Assembly (NCBI GenBank): GCA_017562135.1
Contig: QEYB01000388.1
Coordinates: forward strand, 1-64,000
Source of the DNA: Dipylidium caninum
Taxonomy: Eukaryota; Platyhelminthes; Cestoda; Cyclophyllidea; Dipylidiidae
DNA length: 64,000 bases
Reading direction: 5' to 3'
The notes beneath the pieces are model-generated. The model saw only the letters and a list, made by a program, of their open reading frames with translations. It was not told the origin of the DNA and did not search any database. A program made the translations under genes and the position numbers. How positions within the stretch are numbered: the first letter of the stretch is position 1; every line of letters starts with the position of its first letter. Shown here piece by piece: positions 24,258 to 33,907 of this stretch.

Positions 24258-24401
24258 GAGGGGCGATCGGTGTTCGAGGCTGCCATCCACGTGGTGGCCT
24301 TGGAAGAGCCGTGGCAGGGCGTTGGGCGGTGAGTCGTGTGCACTGAGCTATTTGGCTGCACGAAGTCCGGGCCGAGTGAAGGGTCATTTGGACGGACTGA
24401 A

Positions 24402-25117
24402 GGGAAATGGACTGAACCGGAGTGGAGTGGACCGAACTGAGGCACACTGATCTACGTCCAAAAGTGTTTGCGATGGAGGGAGGATGAAGGCTATCAACCA
24501 GAAATGTTCAAGCGGGCCAAAGGCGGGAGGGAGGTGAGGGAAACGTAACGACTTATCAGTGAAATTATTTTTACAATATATGCTTTCATCTTGACGTCCG
24601 TTTACCCGAAAGCGATGGATGAAACTTCTTGATTGACTGGATGCTGGAAGAGGAGGTGAGCTCTTGGTTCCCATCCTTTTCAAGGAATGCTAATGCCTGC
24701 CACGAGGTTGTTATTGAGATTAGAGGCATTGTTCGGGGAGGATGCAGAAGCGATGGTGGTCTCAGCATTGACGCACCTTCCATTTCCCCTCCAACCACCT
24801 CGTCCACAGCAGAATAACTTGCACTCGCAACGAGGCGATGATTTCGAGGCCGAGGAGGGGGGGGGGGGCGGAAGGCTTCAAGGACTTCGGAAGAGATTAG
24901 GAGGCATACATATTATCATCACAACCACCACTACTTCCTCTCTGCGCCACTTCTTTCCTTTCCCAACGGGGAGCCTGATGAAGCTAATGGCAGAGCGAGA
25001 ACCTCACCGTCAGCCACCCTGACACCGTTGTTATTCGACTGCCACATCGGAGCGGTGCGTGATGGAGGCATATAAGACTTCTTAATGATTCATTCGGTTA
25101 GTTTTGATGTGACAAAA
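24402..25117. other. Region upstream of candidate secreted peptide
   Basis: No gene is supported. A polyG run sits at 24858-24868. The last 50 bp hold a TATA-like tataagac (25071) that would suit a start site shortly before the ATG at 25118. Confidence 0.4.
25071..25077 (+). promoter_or_regulatory. Possible TATA box for the small peptide frame
   Basis: The sequence tataaga lies 47 bp before the ATG at 25118. This spacing suits a start point about 20 bp before the ATG. It is inferred from sequence only. Confidence 0.25.
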
Positions 25118-25249
25118 ATGGCGCAAAGCAGCAAATTCACATTGCTGCTGCTTCTGCTACTACTTAAGAGTCTATCGAAAGCCAAGGGTGATTGTAAATT
25201 GTCTTTTTTGCGCAAATCTGTCAACTGTGGGTGGACACGTGGTGAATGA
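25118..25249 (+). CDS. Candidate small secreted peptide, or signal-peptide first exon
   Basis: A 43-codon frame: MAQSSKFT, eight consecutive leucines, KSLSKA, then a short tail starting KGDCKL with two cysteines 11 residues apart. A short polar start, an uninterrupted Leu core and small residues near residue 22 form a textbook signal peptide, cleaved after about Ala22. It may be a complete tiny secreted peptide or the first exon of a longer gene; GT follows AAGG at about 25186-25188. A TATA-like sequence lies 47 bp upstream of the ATG. The CTG-rich core could also be a chance CTG repeat read in one frame. No family is recognised. Confidence 0.35.
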   Translation: MAQSSKFTLLLLLLLLKSLSKAKGDCKLSFLRKSVNCGWTRGE

Positions 25250-26070
25250 GACCCCATCATCTCATTCGGGCTGCCGCCTTGTGGACACGATTACGTGAAA
25301 ATAACAAATTTCCTCTCTTCTTCCTCATTGGTGGAGATATCGCCAAGACTACTAAGAAGAAAAAAGCCTCCCCTCTCCCCCCCCCTTTTATGAGAGGCAA
25401 TTTGTCACCCGAATGTGTAATGTAGTGCGCTTCTCACCCTCCCCACCTCTCCCCTCTTCGCGGCGCCCTAACGACCTCCTCCTCCCCCCGGCCCAACCCT
25501 CCCACCCATCCGTTGCACTTTCAGTTAAGGCGATCGATAATTCCTGCCCCTTGAGATTACGTCGAAATTAATAAAACCTCCTCGATCCCCCCCCCTCACC
25601 CCCCCCGCCGACCTCACAGAGGTCCGCGCCACCACCGTCTGACGCCACTTTCGGCGTTGCGATAATCTGCATTTCACAGCAGACACGAGAGGCTTGAATT
25701 TACGCGCCTCGGTGCGTGTTAGCGTCTGGGTTTTTGTGTGTTTGTGGATCCACTGACCCTGGACCGGAGTGTTAAATTAACGCCGCATAAATTAATACGC
25801 CCTGCATTCCAGAAGTGCAAATACCTCTAGTAGTGATCCGATAAAATAATATTTCAATTTAGGGGCTGATTTTTTTTTTTCATTTGCACTCTCTCTTTCA
25901 TTGGACATCCCAGCGGGATGATATTTTTCAACTCGTCTAGGCGATGAGGTCATCGCGTCGGTGAGGACACCATCCCCTGTCCCACCGAGGAAGAGATCGC
26001 CCTGCACCGCCTTCGCGACAGAAAATGAGATAGCAGAGAGCGGGGGTGCTGGTAAAGGGGGAGGAGGAGG
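25250..26070. other. Pyrimidine-rich non-coding stretch
   Basis: No gene is supported. Several runs of C (25377, 25590) and AT-rich blocks such as gttaaattaacgccgcataaattaata (about 25770) look like non-coding DNA. Confidence 0.45.
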
Positions 26071-26184
26071 AGGACTCAGGGAGGAGGAGGAGGAGGAGGA
26101 GGAGGAGGAGGAGGTGGTGGTGGTGGTGGTGGTGGTGGTGGTGGTGGTGGTGGTGGTGGTGGTGGTGGTGGTGGTGGTGGAAGA
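26071..26184. repeat. (GGA)n then (GGT)n triplet arrays
   Basis: A GGA run to about 26112 is followed by about 22 GGT units. Polyglutamate/polyvaline or polytryptophan frames here, and polyhistidine frames on the other strand, are repeat artefacts. Confidence 0.95.
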
Positions 26185-27902
26185 GGAGGGAGAAGGAAAT
26201 AACCTTCACTTCATCCCGCCTATCTAATTCGATGACATCGGCTCACTCGAAGGCCCGTCTCCCCTGACTACTCGCCGTTTGGCCGACTCAGCCGTGATCT
26301 CCTCTGTTGACCTCCTCATTCTCTATTAGCACCACTAACAAGAAAATCGTGAATTATGCAGGTAGACCCCACAACTAAGTCTGCCGAGGATGAAGAAGGC
26401 GGTAATAAATGTGGGAACATCTGTCACGGTCGTAAAACCACAACTTCCACATATACCTTCCTTCTCCCTTCATTTTTATTCGAGCTCAACAACGACTGAC
26501 GTTCGTTCCTCCGATCGGTGGACTGTATGGCCGGAAGTCGAAAGTTTTCGAGGAGTCCGTCCAAACATCGCCGAGTATCACCGTCGACTCAACTCGACAA
26601 TACCTCCAAATTCACCTTTAAAGAGGGTATCCACTCCATTTCCTTCCGGCGAGTCAGGACTCTCAGAATAATAAAGAAAAGATCCAATCTGGGACGATGT
26701 GTTCGACCTCCACCCCACCAATTCTCCCTCCTTCCCTTCAATGGCCATTCAGCCCCCCCCCCCCCGCTAGAAGAAATCCATCCAGTCAATGCTCTGTTTC
26801 CTCATCCGCTTAGTGAGGTGACTCGAACGCAAAGTCGACACAGAAGGAGCTCTCGACAAGACAGAAGAGATTTGAACATGAAAAGAGTTGATTTTATTTC
26901 TCCCACTTCGTAACTGTTCAGGCCTGATGCCAATCCGCCCTCCCGTGTCCTCACGATGGAGAAGGAGTCGGCAGACCCTCAGAGATCAGCAATGTTGACC
27001 CAAACCGCTGGAGGTGTCGAGCGGCCCGAGCGTCAGGAGCAGCGGGCACCGACTGCCACCGTCCGAGGCCGTGTTTGGCCGCTTTCCACCACCAGCGGGA
27101 AGTGGACGCTACCGGAAGGCTACTCGCCCTTCTACCCACAGAAAACCTCCTAAAACTCAACAGAAGCCTTCAAAGCGCTCAGTTGAAACAGTAATATACT
27201 GTGGATGGGATCCGTCACATTCAAATTGGTGTTTTTTCCTAATTTTGGATGGTATCACTAAAGCATACGGTATATTTTTTGTTTTTAGGTAAATCCTCCT
27301 CTCTAAAAACACCACGGAGATTCGGTTTTTGGTCGTGTTCAACGCGGGAGAGAAAAGAAACTGCCTTAAATGAAGTTGAAAATGGAAATGTCGGGCGATT
27401 TCAGGGTTTTGATGAAATGACGGCGTTTGTCTTCTGTTCCTACCCTCAGCCTTTTGCTGAAAGAGTCAACTTATGCGTCTCTCCGTCAAAGAGCGAAGAA
27501 GAGGCTTTCTTTTTTCGCCTTTCTTTTCATGGGAGCGTAGGCTGTTAAGTTGGGCAGTCATCCGGCCTACGCCGGCCCCTTTCCCGACTGCCTTCAACGC
27601 GCCTTGGCACCAAATCTTCGTCTTCACAGACAGAGAGTTCCCTTCCTCAATCTGATCCCACACGACTTAAACAAGATGCGACTGGCACTGACTTTCGGTA
27701 GGCAGACGGGATTGTCAGAGGAAGTAGTTACGCAAGCCTAAGTACACCGGTATTTGAGGTCGCTCCAAATGTCAAGCCTCATCCCCCGCGGCATTAGATG
27801 TCATGCGCGGACACGGCGATCTTCGCGTCTGCCACCATCTTCGCCATTGCATGCGCTGTCCGCTCGGTTCGATCTGTGAAACAAACGAATTTTTATTTTT
27901 AG
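26185..27902. other. Non-coding or unassigned stretch
   Basis: The longest plus-strand frames (26518-26913, 131 codons; 26390-26671, 93 codons) overlap each other and have no recognised domain. I could not join them into a gene with consistent splice phases. Confidence 0.4.
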
Positions 27903-28375
27903 CCTCCTCCTCCTCCTCTCCTCCTCCTCCTCTCCTCCTCCTCCTCCTCCTCCTCCTCCTTCCTCCTCCCCTCCTCCTCCTCCTCCTCCTCCTCCTCCTC
28001 CTCCTCTCCTCCTCCTCCTCCTCCTCCTCCTCCTCCTCCTCCTCCTCCTCCTCCTCCTCCTCCTCCTCCTCCTCCTCCTCCTCCTCCTCCTCCTCCTCCT
28101 CCTCTCCTCCTCCTCCTCCTCCTCCTCCTCCTCCTCCTCCTCCTCCTCCTCCTCCTCCTCTCCTCCTCCTCCTCCCTCTCCTCTCCTCCTCCTCCTCCTC
28201 CTCCCTCCTCCTCCTCCTCTCCTCCTCCTCCTCCTCCTCCTCCTCCTCCTCCTCCTCCTCCTCCTCCTCCTCCTCCTCCTCCTCCTCCTCCTCCTCCTCC
28301 TCCTCCTCCTCCTCCTCCTCCTCCTCCCTGAGTCCTCCTCCTCCTCCTCCGTGAGTCCTCCTCCTCCTCCTCCAA
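27903..28375. repeat. Long (TCC)n / (GGA)n tract, about 470 bp
   Basis: Almost pure triplet repeat with single-base phase slips roughly every 30-100 bp. These slips create the impression of several long polyserine, polyproline, polyleucine, polyglutamate or polyarginine frames. It is a strict polypyrimidine strand against a polypurine strand, so triplex (H-DNA) formation is plausible. Confidence 0.97.
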
Positions 28376-31300
28376 CGCCCATCGCCTCTCGTATTTAGGG
28401 TTATTTTTAAAAAATCGCCTATAATTACGCCTTTGCACGCCAAAATGTCTATCATGAGATTGATAGCTAGTCGAGGCCCTCCCACATAACAACTTACTCC
28501 CCGAAGAATTATGTCAATGCGAAACTCCTCACTTCCGCTGTCCCAGCTGTACGCGCATCCCTTCCAGATAAACCTCATCCACTCCACAGATGACAGTCCA
28601 TGGTGCGAGGGGCGATTAGCCCACCCTCTCGCCCAATTCACGGTGTAAATGCGTGACACAAAAAGGTTTATCCATTAAAAATTGACCATTGGTGTTATGA
28701 GGCGGTGGGAAAGGACGTAGACATATTCCGTCTCAACTGCTGCTAGTGGTACTTTAGGCAAAAGTGCACAATTTCGAAAGTGCATCAAATATATATGCGA
28801 TGCTGGTGGAGGTTACGTTGGTGTGCTGCCAACTACCCGGGTGACTGTTGAATGAAGCCATTCACATCACCCAGTGGGTGAGAAAATACACTTTGCGCAG
28901 TTTCTGGATGGTGTTAGTTTGTGGCTCTCTGAAACCCGTGCGCTGTGGATACCATAATTCTTTCCCTTTTCCTTTCCCTTTCTTTTATCTTTCTTTCTTC
29001 CTCCTTTCTCAAAGCACTCCGTAGACTGACAATTACAGGGCTGCAAATGAGGCAAAATTCCTCCTTCGCAAAAGCAGAAAAATTTCATGCAAAAATGACA
29101 GTTGAGGATATAGAAAATATTTAAACCAAACTCTAGCACGCTCATATTGTCCCGGTTTGATGTGAACAACCGGCTTACCCACACGAAATTTCCGTAATGA
29201 CTCATTTTGATCCAGTAGAGTTTACACCAGGGATGGAAGGACGCCCTCGTCGACTTGGCAACAGGTACCTCCACAAACATCGGCCAAAATCATTCTTGAC
29301 TCTTTCGTCCCCTCAACGACACGTTAAAATCAAACTATTATTTTCCCCTTTGCCTTACTGTTGGATTTAATTAACACCTCGCAGTTTCTGAGTTGAAGAA
29401 CAGTCGTGATGGAAGGGATTAGAGGGGATTCAGCTCCTCCCCTTTCACATCGTTGTGGAAACAGCGCAGGTCTTACGACCAGTCTCACCAGCCAATCAAA
29501 ATCCTCCGTCTCGAGGTTTTATCACCGCCCCTGCGACAAGTCTTACTTTGTCGTGTGTTTTCAGCGCCTCCCTTTCACGTATCGTGACAATTTTTATCCC
29601 CCTTATTTTATATCACCATTTCTTTATCCTACTTTCTTGAGGAGTAGAAATGTAAGGCCAAAAACGGGAGAGATGAGACGAAATAAATTACTCTCCATGT
29701 TTAGGTGTAAAAATATTTACATGTACTGTCGGTGTTGGGATAAATTAAATGCTTAAGTATATCCCCTTAAAACAACTCCCATGCCTTAAATTAACCCAGG
29801 GATGTTTACATTAGTGAGGGGTCCGCTTTCATGCAAATCAACTCTGCCCAAATCACGTCCATGCACATGAACACGTACGCGGCCCGCATTACCATGGTAC
29901 CGAGGAATGACTCATTTAGGACTGATGAAGTTGTCGTAGCATGACTCAGCCCGTCTTTTAGCATGAACAAAGAGTTTCACCATAGTTGAACACAGTGGAG
30001 CGGTCTTAGTTCAAGGCTATACCATCTATGCACTTGCAGTGAGCGGCACTCAAGCAAATTACGATCAACGAGTTGTATTGATTGGAAAAATCGATTTCCC
30101 AGTTCACGTATGTGCACACGCCTTCATCGATTAATTTTCATGGGACGTGGTGTTCTCCTTATCGGACCTGCGAATTTTAGGATGTGTGGTAACCTGGGGG
30201 GATTGATAATACCAGCTTCGGTAAAAATGTCATTCCAATGGTGTTTGGTGACGGTACTTTTGCGAATAAAATTTTCCATGGAAATATTACGATCGTGCTT
30301 GGCAGCAAACTTGAGGAATACGCGTAATTGAGGTAGCTTCGAAAACCAGATTCGAGGGGCAATAACAGAGTGGGTAGATAATCTAGCGCCAGCATCGGGG
30401 CGGTTAGCGGCTTCCCTTTGATTGGAAATAGCATTAATTTTATGATTACGACGATCCTATCGTGAAGACTATGAGCAGTGAAGTGTATTATGCCTAAACA
30501 CCATTCCACCCTACCTTCATGCCTTGAAATTTCGTGTAGGAATGCCAAATGTGGGATTTATTGCGATAGGGACCATGTTACCAGTAGTGTTGCCTCCGAC
30601 CTAAATGCGCAATCGTCAAGCATAAACACATGAATGCTAGGTTTGTTTACGAGACGATGTTTGAGACAGTGAACATCGACAATGGTTACTAATCGGTGAA
30701 AGTAAACGGGTTGCAGGCGGGGGGAAGGAATATGCATCTGGACGTATACTAATGAGAGCGACTGGTTTTTTTACAATGTGATAAACGTTGGGGGACGTAA
30801 GGCGAGGTCCCGATAACTTTTCATTCTCGAATGCGGCCATCCAGTTTTCTATTGGGCTTCCGCACATCTCCTTTTCCATATAACCCGAGTTGGGGAAAGG
30901 GAGTTATTGAATGTCCACAGTTGACATAATAGACTGGTTGTAAAAAATTCGAACTGGTTTCCAAAATGAGTGTGAATTTTGGTTGTGCAGTGGTAAGAAT
31001 AGCTGGCAAAGGTGGGTGAAGATAAGGACTATAGAGTTGAGATTTGAGGCTATTAGCTGAACAGACAATTAAGGAAAGGACGAAGCAATCGACGGGTTAC
31101 TCCAGTCTTCAGACGTGATGCGAGCACTGCGCACAAATACGAACGCAAAGGCACGCGTAGGCGTACCCCGCTAGTCTGAAAATAAGAACAGCTGTTTAGT
31201 CACTTGGCGCGTTTCGATTGGCTGCACGCTAGCCAATCAACTTGGAACGGACGGTCGTGATGACTGTTCGCCACTTGCGCGCATATTTGCAGCAGTCAAG

Positions 31301-31396
31301 CGTCGTGCGGTTCTGCATTTTGCTGTTACGGTGTTCGATACTTTTTTGGTCTTCGTACTCCATTTCGTCTGTTCTGATGTGTGGTGAACTTAGCCT
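28376..31396. other. Unassigned 3-kb stretch before the intronless gene
   Basis: The minus-strand frame 28659-28370 reads about 96 protein-like codons before running into the triplet tract and contains a good splice donor (gtaagttg). The plus strand over the same bases is also open, so I do not call an exon. The rest (28870-31200) is AT-rich with no supported gene. Confidence 0.4.
31216..31238. promoter_or_regulatory. Inverted CCAAT pair upstream of the 836-aa gene
   Basis: A perfect 8-bp inverted repeat, gattggct then agccaatc, with a 7-bp spacer. It places two CCAAT boxes in opposite orientation about 160-180 bp before the start codon at 31397. CCAAT boxes at this distance are classic NF-Y sites in animal promoters; function here is inferred. 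Confidence 0.4.
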
Positions 31397-33907
31397 ATGG
31401 TAGCTCACGGACTCGTACCTGCTACGGAGAATTACTTTGATCAAAAAATGGAGGGCAATCAGCCCTCTACCACCGAACAACCTTTCTACCGGTTGCAGTT
31501 GAGAGATGATGGCAGAGGACAAATGGTGCCACCAGTGCCTACTCTAGTCCTCGAAAATTTCTCCTCTTTTCTCCAAAACTGCAGTGAAAATATACAACCT
31601 GCTCATCAACCATCTGCAAATCATTCCCACTATCATCAGTCTGTGTCCACGAAGCCCCAGATTGAATGGGTTTATTCGCAGCATAGTTTTCCCTCTGGCC
31701 GTTCCCCCGAACTCCTAAGAATGAAGGCGAGTGAGCTGATCCAGCAGGAGAAGTGCGACGCTAACTTTGCATATTGTGTGGATCAACCGTCTAAGCTAGT
31801 GCGCATAGAATGCCTCAAACCGGGATGCAAGTGTGTTCTAAAACAGGAGCCGGCGTTAGCTCTGAAAATAGTTTGCGGAGTGAGTCTGGTGCGAGGTAAT
31901 TGGTCCAGCCTCCAACACCAAGTGTCACACGCTCCGCAACATTCTCCCAAGTGGAGTTCAATTTCGCCTGTCTTTGAGCGTCTCCAGCCCAGTCGTTCAT
32001 CCTTTACTTCCTGCCAGTCCTCACAGTGTCAGGCGCCCCTGGATCGGTCCTCAACCCCTAATAACAGCAATTTAAACGATCAAATCCCACTCATTTTAAC
32101 GTCTTGTTCGCCATTTTGGTTCGAAATTTTAAAGCAACGCAACGATACTTTTCAACAACCCGACATTCTCTGCTGGAACTCCGGAACGGCACTGTGGCAG
32201 TCCCGACCTTTGATGTTCCTGCTACGGAAGCAGACTAAGTGTATTCTGTCGGTGTCTTCGGGCGGTTCCCGTGGTCCGGTAACTCTAGATCTGGATAATG
32301 TGGTACATCTGCATCCCGGCACTGTTCTGCGGCTGATTGATTGCAAGAGTTGTAGACTGGTGTCGAAAACCAATCCACAATGTCCTCCCACTGCTCCGCT
32401 CCTGCAATGCGAAGTGGTTGGGAGTAAGTCGTTGGCGAAGTACGCCTCGTTGGCTAACAACATCCCCCCTGATGACGCGCTCTATTGGTTCGCCAGTGGT
32501 CCTCGTCTCGTTTATCTCCCCTTAGATGACCGGACGGTCTCCTTTTATCCGATAGCTACACCACCACCCAATTCGCGAGAGAATAAGAATACTGGATGGG
32601 CTTATTCAGGAGCTCATTCAATTCTTAGCCTCCTCTCCCACTTCCCTCTCCCTCTCACCGTTCGCCCTGTAATGGATCACAGTTTAGCTAATTGGTTGAC
32701 TACCTCTTCTCCTTGCATAAAAGAAGGGAACGCTGGTCTCCATCTAACTTCCTGTTACCACGGTGATCTTGTCTTCCTCGAACCGATTGCTGACTGTGGA
32801 AGTGTGTCCACTGCTAGTAGTAACAACGACGGTAGCGCGGGTGCATCAGGCACAAACTCACGCTTCTTTGTAGTTACTGCAGAAATGCTCTCCCAGCACC
32901 GCTTCATCCTTGCGACACCGCAGTCTTCACAGTTGTTTGCGAAGGAGTTGAAAATGCATGCCTCGAGGGTGGCACATTTCCTGGCTGCTTTTCATCCTGC
33001 TTGTGGACTGAATTACCTTCTTAAATATCTTGAGGATGTGACGCATTGCTCTTCCATAGGGCCTTCTCATCGTCCATTAACAGAAACCCTTGGTCCCTTG
33101 AGCGCTGAAGGTTCGGCAGCCTCACATACGGCGGTTGCAAGCATTGCCGCCTCGACGTTGCTTCATCTCGACACTGATGAAAGAGGGAAGTCACCTGATC
33201 TGCACTCTTTTTATGATGATCTCGATGACATTTACCAGTACGTGAGGACGGGACGTCTACCCTCCAAACAGAAAGGTCTAACTCCATCATCGGGGCTGCT
33301 TCGGAGCTGTTCTGCCACGCCGGGACCAACCCCTCGAACGAAAACTCATCAGGACTACACTGTCCCTTACGTCTTCTTCCCAGATCCAAGCTTCCACCCC
33401 AACAACAATGCTCTTTCCGTACAGCAACTGCAGCAGCCTCCTCCGCCCCCTAGAAGACATGTGGTTACCCCTACTCAGGCCTGTGTCTATCCCAATTCGA
33501 GTAAATATGTCTTCAAGTCGGATATTCCATCACCCTTGCCGTTCGCATCGCCCAATAGGAGACGACAAGCCTATGTGGACTGCGGAAGGTTAAGACCAAT
33601 GGAACAACCGTTCTGTGGTCAACCGCCTCCCACTTACTCGATTCTTAATTTTGCCGCGATGAACGAAAGAACAAACAGCTCACCTGACACCGGTTTAGGC
33701 GGAGACAGTGGTCAGAGTGGACAGAGTTTGCTTGTCCCCACAGCAACCACGTCAATAGTACGCTCTTCGTGTCATCAACTCATTAATTTCTGTGAAAATG
33801 GGGCGTCTAATGATGGTGAGGCGCCGGTGATGTCGATGAAGTCCCCTCATCTCATCTACCCGAACTTGCGTCGGCTGACAGTGAATCTGAACAAACGTAT
33901 CCTCTGA
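31397..33907 (+). CDS. Intronless 836-aa protein, possibly CABIT/GAREM-like adaptor
   Basis: One uninterrupted frame of 837 codons. The start is the first ATG after an in-frame TAG six bases upstream. The frame has complex amino-acid composition and no low-complexity repeat origin, so it is very probably real. Residues 1-115 are polar and Gln/Ser/His-rich. A globular middle (about 230-560) contains HFPLPLTVRPV and, after a gap, GLHLTSCYHGDLVFLEP. Both resemble strands of the CABIT fold found in THEMIS and GAREM adaptors. The C-terminal part is disordered, with DDIYQYVRTGRLP (a YxxV-type tyrosine motif), a PPPPPRR proline run and many Ser/Pro, as expected of a signalling scaffold. No signal peptide or membrane segment is visible. 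The CABIT link is tentative; otherwise it is an uncharacterised protein. The acceptor-like acttag just before cctATGG could receive a 5' leader exon or a spliced leader. Confidence 0.8.
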   Translation: MVAHGLVPATENYFDQKMEGNQPSTTEQPFYRLQLRDDGRGQMVPPVPTLVLENFSSFLQNCSENIQPAHQPSANHSHYHQSVSTKPQIEWVYSQHSFPSGRSPELLRMKASELIQQEKCDANFAYCVDQPSKLVRIECLKPGCKCVLKQEPALALKIVCGVSLVRGNWSSLQHQVSHAPQHSPKWSSISPVFERLQPSRSSFTSCQSSQCQAPLDRSSTPNNSNLNDQIPLILTSCSPFWFEILKQRNDTFQQPDILCWNSGTALWQSRPLMFLLRKQTKCILSVSSGGSRGPVTLDLDNVVHLHPGTVLRLIDCKSCRLVSKTNPQCPPTAPLLQCEVVGSKSLAKYASLANNIPPDDALYWFASGPRLVYLPLDDRTVSFYPIATPPPNSRENKNTGWAYSGAHSILSLLSHFPLPLTVRPVMDHSLANWLTTSSPCIKEGNAGLHLTSCYHGDLVFLEPIADCGSVSTASSNNDGSAGASGTNSRFFVVTAEMLSQHRFILATPQSSQLFAKELKMHASRVAHFLAAFHPACGLNYLLKYLEDVTHCSSIGPSHRPLTETLGPLSAEGSAASHTAVASIAASTLLHLDTDERGKSPDLHSFYDDLDDIYQYVRTGRLPSKQKGLTPSSGLLRSCSATPGPTPRTKTHQDYTVPYVFFPDPSFHPNNNALSVQQLQQPPPPPRRHVVTPTQACVYPNSSKYVFKSDIPSPLPFASPNRRRQAYVDCGRLRPMEQPFCGQPPPTYSILNFAAMNERTNSSPDTGLGGDSGQSGQSLLVPTATTSIVRSSCHQLINFCENGASNDGEAPVMSMKSPHLIYPNLRRLTVNLNKRIL

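Larger units (their letters stand above)
21289..24401 (-). repeat. Repeat block R1, inverted copy
   Basis: Reverse complement of 6648-9746. Together with copy 1 it forms a large inverted repeat with about 11.5 kb between the inner ends of the R1 arms. Differences are mostly in array lengths; for example a GGGCGTG array (24168-24257) is expanded here but has only two or three related units in copy 1. Confidence 0.9.

Noticed and set aside
27772..28659. 295-codon frame with long polyglutamate and polyglycine
   Set aside because: Nearly all of it is the (GGA)n tract. The non-repeat part is too short and also open on the opposite strand.
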